From positions 1 to 6,761 of the forward strand of contig CAUEKH010000136.1 in NCBI GenBank assembly GCA_959018155.1: 6,761 nt of DNA, given 5' to 3'. The notes beneath the pieces were generated by a model that was not told the origin of the DNA, searched no databases, and saw only the letters and a program-made list of their open reading frames with translations. Source of the stretch: an uncultured Hungatella sp. (lineage in GTDB: Bacteria > Bacillota > Clostridia > Lachnospirales > Lachnospiraceae). Below are positions 1-6,346 of the stretch, in pieces. Within the stretch, counting starts at the first letter, position 1. Every line of letters begins with the position of its first letter. The translations under genes were made by a program, and so were the position numbers.

Positions 1-48
1 CGCACGCGGCTCCGGAGGCCACTGCTCTATCCACTGAGCTACAGATGC
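1..48 (-). tRNA. tRNA-Arg (anticodon CCG), partial, 3' part outside window
   Basis: Read on the minus strand from 48 down to 1, the sequence folds as the 5' two thirds of a tRNA. It has a 7-nt acceptor strand GCATCTG (48-42), then TA, a D arm with stem GCTC/GAGC, and an anticodon stem GTGGC/GCCGC closing the 7-nt loop CTCCGGA. The loop has T at position 33 and anticodon CCG (window 15-13), so it should be charged with arginine and read CGG codons. The window ends in the variable loop, so the T arm and the acceptor 3' strand are not visible and cannot be checked. Confidence 0.95.
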
Positions 49-57
49 ATCTTTTTC

Positions 58-86
58 ATTCTACTATACTTCTTCGAATTTTGCAA
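58..86 (-). promoter_or_regulatory. Promoter of the tRNA-Arg gene
   Basis: On the minus strand there is a -35 TTGCAA (86-81), a 17-bp spacer and a -10 TAGAAT (63-58, one mismatch from TATAAT). The expected start is near position 51, which leaves only a few leader bases before the mature tRNA 5' end at 48. A very short leader is typical of clostridial tRNA genes. Confidence 0.7.
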
Positions 87-97
87 GACTATTTTTA

Positions 98-126
98 TTG
101 ATTTTTGTAATAGAGTTTGTTAGAAT
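98..126 (+). promoter_or_regulatory. Extended -10 promoter of the membrane-protein gene
   Basis: A -35 TTGATT (98-103), a 17-bp spacer and TAGAAT (121-126) form a sigma-A-like promoter. A TG at 118-119, one base ahead of the -10, makes it an extended -10 element. Transcription should start near 133. This decides the start of the downstream gene: the in-frame TTG at 98 would lie inside the promoter, so translation must begin later, at the ATG at 164. The promoter is divergent from the tRNA promoter, with the two -35 boxes only 11 bp apart. Confidence 0.72.
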
Positions 127-163
127 AAAACGGAGATCGAATCTCCAGGAGGATAAGGCCATT

Positions 164-1201
164 ATGAAAAGCTTATTGGAAAAACTGAAAGAGAGCCTTG
201 CAAATGAGGAAACGAAACGGTGTCTGCATTTTCTGACGCTGCCGTTTGTAACGATACTGCTGATTATTGTAATTGTGATTGCAGATAAGCCCGATAAAAA
301 TGGAGGGACGGCATCTGTCCCGCAGGAGGCGGGGGCAGTGCAGGCCCAGGGCGGCTCCCAGTCTGCGGACGGAAATCAGGTCCCCGGTGGCGTCCAGTCC
401 CCGGACGGAAATCAGGTTCCAGATGCAGCCCAGAACCCAGGCGACGTTCCAGCTCCAGGCGCATTCCAGGAGTCCGGCGGCTCCCAGGCCCCAGGCAGTT
501 CCCAGGATCCGGAGTCAGGTGCAGCTGGAGGAAATACGGATCCAAAATCCGCTGTTTATCAGCCTCAGGAGGCTGCCCCGGAAGTACTGGAAATGATGGA
601 AAAGTACTTCAAGGCAAGAAAAAGCTGCGATGTGAATAAAATATCAGCGGTTTATGGCGGGGGACTGTCTTCAGAACAGTTGGAAAAAGAACGCGTTACG
701 ATGGAGGATGAGGTTCGTTATTATCAGAATTTTCATAATCTGGTATGCTATACAGTGCCGGGGCTGACTGCGGATTCCCTTATCGTTTATGCCCGATACG
801 ATATCAAATTCCGGCAGGCTGAGACAGAGGCGCCGAGTATGATGGCGTGCTATGCGAAAAGTACAGGCGATGGAAGCTGGTATCTTGTGGCTGAACTCAC
901 CCCGGAAGAAGCAGAATATTTAGATACGGTCAACCATTCCGACGCGGTTCAGTCCATGGCGTCTGAGGTGAATACAGGACTGCGTTCTGCTCTGGAGTCG
1001 GACGAGAATCTTCTGGCCGTTTACTACAGCCTGACGGCTGAACCAGAAGCAGAAGAAACAGCACCGGCTGGAGAAAACGGAACAGGAACGGAGAATGGAA
1101 CTGAAACCGGAGCAGGAACCGGTACTGAAACTGGAAATAATGCAGGAAATGGAACAGAGGGCGAACCGGCATCAGAGCGCGTATCAGAAGGCACTTCTTA
1201 A
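164..1201 (+). CDS. Membrane-anchored extracytoplasmic protein with probable NTF2-like domain, function unknown
   Basis: I do not recognise this 345-residue protein as a named family. Residues 1-20 are charged and rich in K and E. Residues 21-40 form one transmembrane helix (isoleucine, valine and leucine rich, ending before ADKPDK), so the rest is probably outside the cell. Residues 47-130 are a linker rich in G, P, Q, S and D with a 12-residue repeat. Residues about 139-290 are a compact alpha/beta region beginning with a helix (EVLEMMEKYFKARK), then aromatic-rich strands and GSWYLVAEL, a pattern seen in NTF2-like domains; that assignment is inference. Residues about 295-345 are a low-complexity tail of G, T, E and N. 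The ATG at 164 has AGGAGG at 147-152. An upstream in-frame TTG at 98 overlaps the promoter and is rejected. A terminator follows about 80 bp after the stop, so it is probably monocistronic. A surface-sensing or cell-wall role is possible, but nothing shows it. Confidence 0.85.
   Translation: MKSLLEKLKESLANEETKRCLHFLTLPFVTILLIIVIVIADKPDKNGGTASVPQEAGAVQAQGGSQSADGNQVPGGVQSPDGNQVPDAAQNPGDVPAPGAFQESGGSQAPGSSQDPESGAAGGNTDPKSAVYQPQEAAPEVLEMMEKYFKARKSCDVNKISAVYGGGLSSEQLEKERVTMEDEVRYYQNFHNLVCYTVPGLTADSLIVYARYDIKFRQAETEAPSMMACYAKSTGDGSWYLVAELTPEEAEYLDTVNHSDAVQSMASEVNTGLRSALESDENLLAVYYSLTAEPEAEETAPAGENGTGTENGTETGAGTGTETGNNAGNGTEGEPASERVSEGTS
358..417 (+). repeat. 36-bp-period tandem repeat in the linker coding region
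   Basis: A block starting CCAGTC at 358 recurs at 394, and the 16-bp core CGGACGGAAATCAGGT is identical at 366-381 and 402-417. The period of 36 bp keeps frame and encodes a 12-residue repeat containing DGNQVP twice. This points to linker growth by tandem duplication, and copy number may differ between strains. Confidence 0.8.
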
Positions 1202-1207
1202 AGAGAC

Positions 1208-1245
1208 TCATGAAACTGCCTCATGAAACTACCCCATGAACTGCC
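1208..1245 (+). repeat. Three 12-13 bp tandem repeats after the membrane-protein gene
   Basis: Units TCATGAAACTGCC (1208-1220), TCATGAAACTACC (1221-1233) and CCATGAACTGCC (1234-1245) lie directly head to tail, and a fourth CATG follows in the next bases. They lie between the stop codon and the terminator. No function is evident; replication slippage is the simplest origin. Confidence 0.75.
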
Positions 1246-1280
1246 GTCCCATGCTGTTTTCTACATAAGTAAAACTACAG

Positions 1281-1319
1281 ATGCTTCTCTGCGTGGCACC
1301 GTGCGGGGAAGCATTTTTT
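1281..1319 (+). terminator. Strong intrinsic terminator between the membrane-protein gene and queA
   Basis: ATGCTTCTCTGCG pairs with the arm ending GGGGAAGCAT (1281-1314). This gives a stem of about 14 pairs, including several G-T pairs, with a tiny loop around GGCACC and six T residues at 1314-1319. It should end transcripts of the upstream gene. It stops only 17 bp before the queA start and directly abuts the queA ribosome binding site, so it could instead act as an attenuator in the queA leader. Confidence 0.88.
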
Positions 1320-1336
1320 GACAAGGAGAGATAGAG

Positions 1337-2473
1337 ATGAATGTTAAAGATTTTAATTTTGAACTGCCGCAGGAGTTGATCGCTCAGGACCCGCTGGAGG
1401 ACCGGTCAGCCTCGAGGCTGCTGGTACTGGACAAGAATACGGGAGAAATCGAGCACAGGACCTTTCGTGATATCCTGTCGTATTTAAGAAAAGGGGACTG
1501 TCTGGTCATCAATGATACCAAGGTGATTCCGGCCAGACTTTTCGGCGTGAAGGAAGGCACAGAGGCCAAAATAGAGATTCTTCTCTTAAAGCGCCGGGAA
1601 AATGACATTTGGGAGACTCTTGTTAAACCGGGAAAAAAGGCCAAGCCCGGCACGGTTATAACGTTCGGAGAAGGCCTGCTAAAGGGCACTGTCATTGATG
1701 TGGTGGATGATGGGAACCGCCTGATCCAGTTCTCTTACAATGGGATTTTTGAGGAGATTTTAGACGAACTGGGACAGATGCCGCTGCCTCCCTACATTAC
1801 GCACCAGTTAAAGGATAAGAACCGGTATCAGACTGTGTATGCAAAACATGAGGGCTCTGCGGCCGCGCCAACGGCGGGACTTCATTTTACACAGGAACTG
1901 CTTCAGGAGATTGAAGAAATGGGAGTCGCCATCGCTCATGTGACGCTTCACGTGGGGCTGGGGACTTTCAGACCGGTGAAGGTGGACGAGATTGAGGACC
2001 ATCATATGCACTCGGAATTCTACATTGTAGAAGAAGAGGAAGCGAAAAAGGTCAATGACGCGAAGAAAAATGGAGGCCGTATTATCTGCGTGGGTACGAC
2101 CAGCTGCCGGACGGTGGAGAGCGCGTCGACGGAGGACGGAATTCTAAAGGCTGGAAGCGGCTGGACGGAAATCTTCATTTACCCGGGATATCGTTTTAAG
2201 ACGCTGGACTGCCTGATTACCAATTTCCATCTTCCGGAATCAACCCTGGTGATGCTGGTTTCCGCGCTGGCGGGAAGGGAACATGTGCTCCATGCCTACG
2301 GTGAGGCTATAAAAGAACGGTATCGCTTCTTCAGTTTTGGGGATGCCATGTTTATAACCGATTTACATGAAAATGGAAACGGGAAAATCCATGAGACAAC
2401 AGACACCGGGAATGGGCAGGGGACTCAGAATAATCAGAAAACTCAGAATAACCAGGAGGCATCAGGAAAATGA
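1337..2473 (+). CDS. queA: S-adenosylmethionine:tRNA ribosyltransferase-isomerase QueA
   Basis: QueA moves the ribosyl part of S-adenosylmethionine onto preQ1 already inserted at position 34 of tRNAs with GUN anticodons, forming epoxyqueuosine, the penultimate step of queuosine synthesis in the cytoplasm. The 378-residue product shows family hallmarks: N-terminal [16 protein letters not shown] and [13 protein letters not shown], central [35 protein letters not shown], and C-terminal [20 protein letters not shown] then [12 protein letters not shown]. The usual protein ends near residue 341. Here about 37 polar residues are added, rich in N, Q, G and T and including a duplicated TQNNQ; they are probably disordered. 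AAGGAG at 1323-1328 sets the ATG at 1337, where the conserved N-terminus begins. Its stop overlaps the next start in ATGA. No convincing promoter was seen between the terminator and the gene, and tgt, a common neighbour, is absent here. Confidence 0.97.
   Translation: MNVKDFNFELPQELIAQDPLEDRSASRLLVLDKNTGEIEHRTFRDILSYLRKGDCLVINDTKVIPARLFGVKEGTEAKIEILLLKRRENDIWETLVKPGKKAKPGTVITFGEGLLKGTVIDVVDDGNRLIQFSYNGIFEEILDELGQMPLPPYITHQLKDKNRYQTVYAKHEGSAAAPTAGLHFTQELLQEIEEMGVAIAHVTLHVGLGTFRPVKVDEIEDHHMHSEFYIVEEEEAKKVNDAKKNGGRIICVGTTSCRTVESASTEDGILKAGSGWTEIFIYPGYRFKTLDCLITNFHLPESTLVMLVSALAGREHVLHAYGEAIKERYRFFSFGDAMFITDLHENGNGKIHETTDTGNGQGTQNNQKTQNNQEASGK
2423..2458 (+). repeat. 18-bp tandem duplication in the queA 3' end, also carrying the next gene's RBS
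   Basis: Copy one (2423-2440) and copy two (2441-2458) share ACTCAGAATAA followed by T or C and CAG. They encode TQNNQK and TQNNQE in the QueA C-terminal extension. The end of copy two has diverged from CAGAAA to CAGGAGG, which supplies AGGAGG (2454-2459) ten bases before the ATG at 2470. The extension thus provides the ribosome binding site of the ATPase gene. Confidence 0.8.
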
Positions 2474-4179
2474 AGGCATCAGAAGATTTAAGGCAGTTTC
2501 TCCGCCAGGTTGACAGAAAGAGTTACCCGGCCTATAAGGGCGCAAAGGGATTATACCGGTTTGCAGATTATACTCTCGGCATCGACCACGTTCAGGGCGA
2601 CCCGTTTGCCTCCCCATCGAAGGTATCGGTGCGCGTAGAGGGAAAGAGAGCGGGATTTCCTGTTCAATCGTATGATGAGTACCATAAGCGGATTGCCCTG
2701 CAGGATTTTCTGCTGCGGAAGTTCGGGGCTAAGGTGGAACAGTACAATTTTAAGGCGAAAGGATCGGGAAAAAGTGGTCTGATAGCAGTCAGCCGGTGCG
2801 GCCAGGAAATCCTGGAACGGACGGCATGTACCGTGGATAAGGCGGATGGAAGCATTCTGTTCCGCCTGGAGATAGGATTTCCGGCTAACGGGAGGACCAT
2901 CAATTCCGGAGAACTAATCAAGATTCTTTTCGATTTTCTGCCGGAGTGTGTGGGGGAGACGTGCTTCTACGGGAAATACCCGGCGAGAGAGAAGGAGAAA
3001 GTCGAAAATGTGAGGAAGCTGGCTGAGGATCAGGAGGCGGTAAGACGTTTGCTGCCAAAGATGGGGCTGACTGCATTTGTGGCAAATGGTTCCGTTCTTC
3101 CAAGGGAATCCGGCGTTTCCAACCGACCCATGAGAAAAGCGGTTCCATTTACCTCGCCCTCTACCATGGAGGTAGAGTTAGAACTTCCAAACCGGGGAAC
3201 AATAAAGGGCATGGGAATCTTCCAGGGCGTGACTCTGATCGTCGGAGGGGGATACCACGGAAAATCTACGCTTTTATCGGCGCTGGAATCTGGCGTATAC
3301 AACCATATCGAGGGGGACGGACGGGAGTTTGTCATCACGGATCATACGGCGGTGAAGCTGCGCGCGGAAGACGGGCGCAGTGTGAAGAACGTGGATATTT
3401 CCCTGTTTATCAAGGATTTGCCGGATGGGCGCGACACCGGAAGATTCTGTACCGAGGACGCCAGCGGAAGCACCTCTCAGGCTGCCAATGTGGTGGAAGC
3501 CATGGAGAGCGGGGCGAAAACCTTCCTGGTAGACGAAGATACGAGCGCCACGAATTTTATGATACGGGATGAACTGATGCAGCGGGTGGTCCACCGGGAT
3601 AAAGAGCCGATCACGCCATTTATCGAGCGGGTCAGAGCGCTTTATGAGGAGAATGGGATTTCCACCGTGCTGGTTGCCGGCAGTTCCGGCGCATATTTCC
3701 ATGTGGCGGACAGGATTATTCAGATGGACTGTTATGTGCCGAAGGAAGTAACGAAAGAGGCGAAGGCGGCGGCAGCGGAGTACTCGGAAGGCGTAGAGAA
3801 TCTAAAAATGGCGCCGGTATCATTTTCCAGGATTCCGTCCCGTTTAAAGACAGGCGGAAGGGATGAACGGTTTAAAATGAAGGTGCTCGGAAGGGACAGC
3901 CTTCAGTTTGATCGAGATGTAATTGATTTGCGATTTGTGGAGCAGATCGCTGACACGGAGCAGATTGCGGCGCTGGGATATCTTTTAAAATATGCCGGTT
4001 CCCATTTGATGGACGGAAAGAGGAATCTGATTCAGATAGTGGATGAACTGGAGAAAAAGGTGCAGAAAGATGGTCTCGATTCTCTGGCGGACGATGGGTA
4101 TTTACCGGTTAATTTGTGCCTGCCCAGGCGCCAGGAGATGCTGGCGTGCTTTAACCGCTGCCGCAGCCTGCAGTTTTGA
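2470..4179 (+). CDS. ABC-class ATPase (COG3044 / PF09818 family), cellular role unknown
   Basis: This 569-residue protein matches the predicted ABC-class ATPase family in full length and order. The N-terminal domain has the characteristic [20 protein letters not shown] and [11 protein letters not shown] (residues about 20-52). The Walker A motif is GGGYHGKST (259-267). A signature-like ASGSTSQAA lies at 331-339. Walker B is [10 protein letters not shown] (351-360), where D355, E356 and D357 probably include the catalytic acid. A helical C-terminal region follows. There is no transmembrane segment, so it is soluble and not a transporter. From memory, the trypanosome homologue MRB1590 belongs to an RNA-editing complex and has a nucleic-acid-binding pore. 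The bacterial role is not established. It starts on the queA stop (ATGA) with AGGAGG upstream, so the two are translationally coupled, and rex follows after 21 bp. An RNA-related role beside QueA is inference. Confidence 0.93.
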   Translation: MKASEDLRQFLRQVDRKSYPAYKGAKGLYRFADYTLGIDHVQGDPFASPSKVSVRVEGKRAGFPVQSYDEYHKRIALQDFLLRKFGAKVEQYNFKAKGSGKSGLIAVSRCGQEILERTACTVDKADGSILFRLEIGFPANGRTINSGELIKILFDFLPECVGETCFYGKYPAREKEKVENVRKLAEDQEAVRRLLPKMGLTAFVANGSVLPRESGVSNRPMRKAVPFTSPSTMEVELELPNRGTIKGMGIFQGVTLIVGGGYHGKSTLLSALESGVYNHIEGDGREFVITDHTAVKLRAEDGRSVKNVDISLFIKDLPDGRDTGRFCTEDASGSTSQAANVVEAMESGAKTFLVDEDTSATNFMIRDELMQRVVHRDKEPITPFIERVRALYEENGISTVLVAGSSGAYFHVADRIIQMDCYVPKEVTKEAKAAAAEYSEGVENLKMAPVSFSRIPSRLKTGGRDERFKMKVLGRDSLQFDRDVIDLRFVEQIADTEQIAALGYLLKYAGSHLMDGKRNLIQIVDELEKKVQKDGLDSLADDGYLPVNLCLPRRQEMLACFNRCRSLQF

Positions 4180-4200
4180 TTATGAGACAGAGGACAGAAA

Positions 4201-4866
4201 ATGGAACTGAAAAAGAACCCTGTGGGGGGAATCCCCAAAAATACACTGGAACGCCTTCCTGTTTATCACCATTACCTGACACAGAAGGAGTCGGAGGGAG
4301 TCGTGAAGATCTCTTCCCCGGCCATTGCCATTGATTTGAAACAGAATGAGGTGCAGGTCAGAAAAGATATTGCCATGGTGTCGCGGACTGCGGGGAAACC
4401 GAGGACCGGTTATGTGGTGCGCGATTTAATTGCAGATATCGAGGAATTTTTAGGGTACCACAATACGAACCAGGCGGTGCTGGTCGGCGCCGGATCCTTA
4501 GGAAGCGCACTCCTTTCGTATCAGGGATTTGAGCAGTATGGCGTTGAGATTGTCATGGCATTTGACAAGGATCAGGAAAAAACAGGGACCAAAATTGGCG
4601 GTAAAATGGTACTTCCCATGGATAAGCTGGAAAATCTCTGCCGCAGGATGCAGATCCATATCGGTATCATCACCGTTCCGGCCGACATGGCTCAGAATGT
4701 CTGTGACCGGCTGGTAGACGGTGGCGTGAAGGCGATCTGGAATTTTGCCCCGGCGCTTTTAAAGGTACCGGATCACGTTCTGCTTCAGAATGAAAATATG
4801 GCCGTTTCTCTGGCTGCACTGTCGAAATACCTATATGAGACTGCCAGTGAGTCCCAAAATCAGTAA
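4201..4866 (+). CDS. rex: Redox-sensing transcriptional repressor Rex
   Basis: Rex is a cytoplasmic homodimer that binds DNA when NADH/NAD+ is low and lets go when NADH rises, controlling fermentation and energy genes in Gram-positive bacteria. The 221-residue product has an N-terminal winged helix (about 10-80: IPKNTLERLPVYHHYL, then VQVRKDIAMVS) and a Rossmann domain with GAGSLG (G96, G98, G101), an acidic FDKD at 121-124 suited to the adenine ribose, and IWNFAPALL near 180-187. Canonical Rex proteins carry a phenylalanine-rich segment before RGVGY; this one has IAMVSRTAGKPRTGY (57-71), a form I associate with clostridial Rex paralogues, so its operator may differ. The start has AGAGGA at 4189-4194. 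It is the third gene of the queA operon. I see no TTGTTAA/TTAACAA operator in the window, so autoregulation is not shown. Confidence 0.95.
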   Translation: MELKKNPVGGIPKNTLERLPVYHHYLTQKESEGVVKISSPAIAIDLKQNEVQVRKDIAMVSRTAGKPRTGYVVRDLIADIEEFLGYHNTNQAVLVGAGSLGSALLSYQGFEQYGVEIVMAFDKDQEKTGTKIGGKMVLPMDKLENLCRRMQIHIGIITVPADMAQNVCDRLVDGGVKAIWNFAPALLKVPDHVLLQNENMAVSLAALSKYLYETASESQNQ

Positions 4867-4874
4867 AAAGAAAC

Positions 4875-4890
4875 CGATAAAAAAATATCG
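4875..4890 (+). terminator. AT-rich inverted repeat after rex, weak terminator or operator candidate
   Basis: CGATA (4875-4879) and TATCG (4886-4890) form a perfect 5-bp inverted repeat around six A residues, nine bases after the rex stop. A run of six T residues occurs only at 4902-4907, not directly behind the stem, and the stem is weak. It could end the queA-ATPase-rex transcript inefficiently. Because it sits just ahead of the promoter at 4898-4926, it might instead bind a regulator. Confidence 0.3.
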
Positions 4891-4897
4891 AATTCCT

Positions 4898-4926
4898 TTG
4901 CTTTTTTCACCACAGTGGTATATAAT
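4898..4926 (+). promoter_or_regulatory. Distal promoter (P1) for the apbE leader
   Basis: TTGCTT (4898-4903), a 17-bp spacer and a perfect TATAAT (4921-4926) make a strong sigma-A-like promoter. Transcription would begin near 4933, about 260 bases before apbE. That long leader includes the 4982-5008 hairpin and a second promoter. It could also serve a small RNA, though no terminator was found before apbE. Confidence 0.72.
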
Positions 4927-4932
4927 AAGAAA

Positions 4933-5192
4933 AGATTATTTTTAATCTCCTTTCTATTTAGCAATGCAATGTGTACCAGGGGGCGCAGAGACTTACAGTT
5001 TCTGCGCCTTCGGTGCGTCAGAAAGAGGGAAAAGCAATTTGACAGGCAAATTCTTCTGTGTTATGGTATCAGGGAAATTAATAGGATGGGACGACGCTGG
5101 GGAGAATAGAAAAAGCGTGTACCATGAGAAAATAGCTAAAACAGCGAAACACTGAAAATCATAAATGAAGTTCACACAGTAAAGGATAGAAG
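4933..5192 (+). other. Long structured 5' leader of apbE, no gene seen
   Basis: Most of the 326-bp gap between rex and apbE is the untranslated leader expected from P1. It contains a strong hairpin: GGCGCAGA (4982-4989) pairs perfectly with TCTGCGCC (5001-5008), plus a G-T pair inside and G-T pairs possible outside. A second small hairpin is AATTTG/CAAATT around 5036-5053. The 8-mer GTGTACCA is repeated at 4971-4978 and 5117-5124. Short open frames here lack ribosome binding sites, and one overlaps P1. I could not match it to the FMN, cobalamin, TPP, lysine or c-di-GMP riboswitch consensus from memory. Confidence 0.5.
5039..5067 (+). promoter_or_regulatory. Proximal promoter (P2) of apbE
   Basis: A perfect -35 TTGACA (5039-5044), a 17-bp spacer and TATGGT (5062-5067, four of six matches) are joined by an extended -10 TG at 5059-5060. 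Transcription should start near 5074, giving a leader of about 120 bases that omits the 4982-5008 hairpin. The -35 box lies inside the small AATTTG/CAAATT inverted repeat, which could be a regulator site. Confidence 0.65.
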
Positions 5193-6218
5193 ATGATAAG
5201 AAAATATAAAAAAAGCAGAATTTTTGCGCTTGCCGCACTGGCAGCGGCGGCTGTGATTTCCATGACAGGCTGTGAGAGAAAGATCGAGCCGATTTCCAAG
5301 TCGGGATTTCTCCTGAATACATTTGTAACAGTCACTCTGTATGACAAAGATGATCCTGATATTTTAAATGGAAGTCTTGACCTGTGCCGTTCCTATGAAA
5401 ATATGCTCAGCAGGACTATTGAAGCGAGTGAGATAGCCAAATTGAATAGCAGAAAACCGGGGGAAGAGACGATGGAGGTCTCAGAGGATGTGGCGGAGCT
5501 GCTTGCGAAAGGGCTCTATTACAGTGAAGTGTCGGACGGGGCATTTGATATTACGGTGGAACCGCTTACATCTCTGTGGGATTTTACTTCTGATGTACAC
5601 GTTGTCCCGCCGGCGGAAGCGATCGAAGCGGCCAGGGAAAAGGTGGATTACAGGAATTTGAGAGTCGATGGAACGACTGTGGAATTCCTTTCCCCGGATA
5701 CGAAAATTGATTTGGGGGCCATAGCCAAGGGCTATATTGCCGACAGGATGAAAGAATATTTAGAAGAGCAGGGAGTTAAGAGCGCGGTGATTAACCTCGG
5801 GGGAAATGTTCTGTGCGTGGGAAACAGGCCCAATGGCACCCCGTTTAAGGTTGGGCTTCAGAAGCCCTATGCGGATCGCAATGAGACGATTGGAACCCTC
5901 AATATTTCCGGTATGTCCGTGGTTTCCTCCGGTGTCTATGAACGCCATTTTGTGAAAAATGGGGTAAACTACCACCATTTGCTGGATCCGAAAACGGGAT
6001 ATCCCTACCATAACGGCCTTGTGTCGGTTACCATTATTTCCGATTTATCGGTGGACGGAGACGGGCTTTCTACCACCTGCTTTTCTCTGGGGCTGGAAGA
6101 GGGAATGAAACTGCTCGATTCCATGGAGGGAGTGTATGGAATCTTTATTACGGAGGATTACGAACTCCATTTTTCCGAAGGAGCGGAAGCATTTCTCGAT
6201 ACAGAGGCGGGACAGTGA
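5193..6218 (+). CDS. apbE: FAD:protein FMN transferase ApbE, lipoprotein
   Basis: ApbE splits FAD and attaches FMN to a threonine or serine of target flavoproteins outside the membrane, such as Rnf or Nqr subunits. The 341-residue product has a lipoprotein signal: basic RKYKKSR, an alanine-rich hydrophobic stretch, and MTGC with C27 as the lipidated residue (M at -3 is less usual than L). Family motifs follow in order: SDGAFDITVEPL near 113-124, DLGAIAKGY (173-181), NLGGN (201-205), SSGVYERHF (245-253), HHLLDPKTGYP (261-271) and DGLSTTCFSLG (290-300). D290 and T294 have the spacing of the metal-binding Asp and Thr of characterised ApbE proteins. Length is normal and the protein looks intact. 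AAGGA at 5182-5186 sets the start. No Rnf or other target gene is in the window, so its substrate is unknown. No clear terminator follows. Confidence 0.96.
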   Translation: MIRKYKKSRIFALAALAAAAVISMTGCERKIEPISKSGFLLNTFVTVTLYDKDDPDILNGSLDLCRSYENMLSRTIEASEIAKLNSRKPGEETMEVSEDVAELLAKGLYYSEVSDGAFDITVEPLTSLWDFTSDVHVVPPAEAIEAAREKVDYRNLRVDGTTVEFLSPDTKIDLGAIAKGYIADRMKEYLEEQGVKSAVINLGGNVLCVGNRPNGTPFKVGLQKPYADRNETIGTLNISGMSVVSSGVYERHFVKNGVNYHHLLDPKTGYPYHNGLVSVTIISDLSVDGDGLSTTCFSLGLEEGMKLLDSMEGVYGIFITEDYELHFSEGAEAFLDTEAGQ

Positions 6219-6284
6219 TTTTGGTCTGAAATAGCCGGAAAAGGTACTGTGGACCTGGAAAAATGCAGAAAGTCAGGGCGGGAT

Positions 6285-6317
6285 TTGCTTTACATTTTTC
6301 CGGGGCTATAATACAAT
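6285..6317 (+). promoter_or_regulatory. Promoter of the GtrA-family gene, two overlapping registers
   Basis: TTGCTT (6285-6290) with a 16-bp spacer reaches a perfect TATAAT (6307-6312). Shifted by a few bases, TTTACA (6289-6294) with a 17-bp spacer reaches TACAAT (6312-6317). Either gives a start near 6318-6324 and a leader of about 25 bases. The gene therefore has its own promoter, separate from apbE. Confidence 0.75.
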
Positions 6318-6346
6318 AGAAGAAATATTTTTTACAGGAGAATGGA

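Noticed and set aside
1..97. Integration site of a mobile element at the tRNA
   Set aside because: The 3' end of the tRNA, where integrases usually act, lies outside the window. No integrase, repeat or composition change is visible.
98..163. N-terminal extension of the membrane protein from a TTG start at 98
   Set aside because: The TTG overlaps the -35 box of the promoter, so it would lie upstream of the predicted transcript start near 133. The ATG at 164 has AGGAGG upstream and begins a sensible membrane-anchor N-terminus.
1246..1280. preQ1 riboswitch before queA, suggested by GTTTT-CTACATAAGT-AAAAC
   Set aside because: The stem is weak and A-T only, and the conserved loop and A-rich tail pattern of preQ1-I could not be matched.
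1318..1346. Perfect TTGACA at 1318-1323 as a queA promoter
   Set aside because: At 17 bp spacing the -10 would be ATGTTA inside queA, after its start codon, while the conserved QueA N-terminus begins at 1337. The match arises from the T tract plus the ribosome binding site.
2758..2778. Second P-loop in the ATPase at KGSGKSG (residues 97-103)
   Set aside because: The first glycine of GxxxxGK[S/T] is missing (K95 there). The real Walker A is GGGYHGKST at 259-267.
4915..5155. Two short overlapping plus-strand ORFs in the rex-apbE gap
   Set aside because: One starts on the -10 box of P1. Neither has a ribosome binding site or recognisable protein features, and they run through the hairpin and P2.
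4933..5192. Known riboswitch (FMN, cobalamin, TPP, lysine, c-di-GMP) or 6S RNA in the apbE leader
   Set aside because: None of the conserved sequence blocks I know is present, and no terminator ends a separate RNA. Kept only as an unclassified structured leader.
6226..6306. Long inverted repeat AGCCGGAAAA / TTTTTCCGGGGCT between apbE and the GtrA gene
   Set aside because: The arms are imperfect and about 60 bases apart, without a T tract at the end. The right arm overlaps the promoter spacer. Probably chance.
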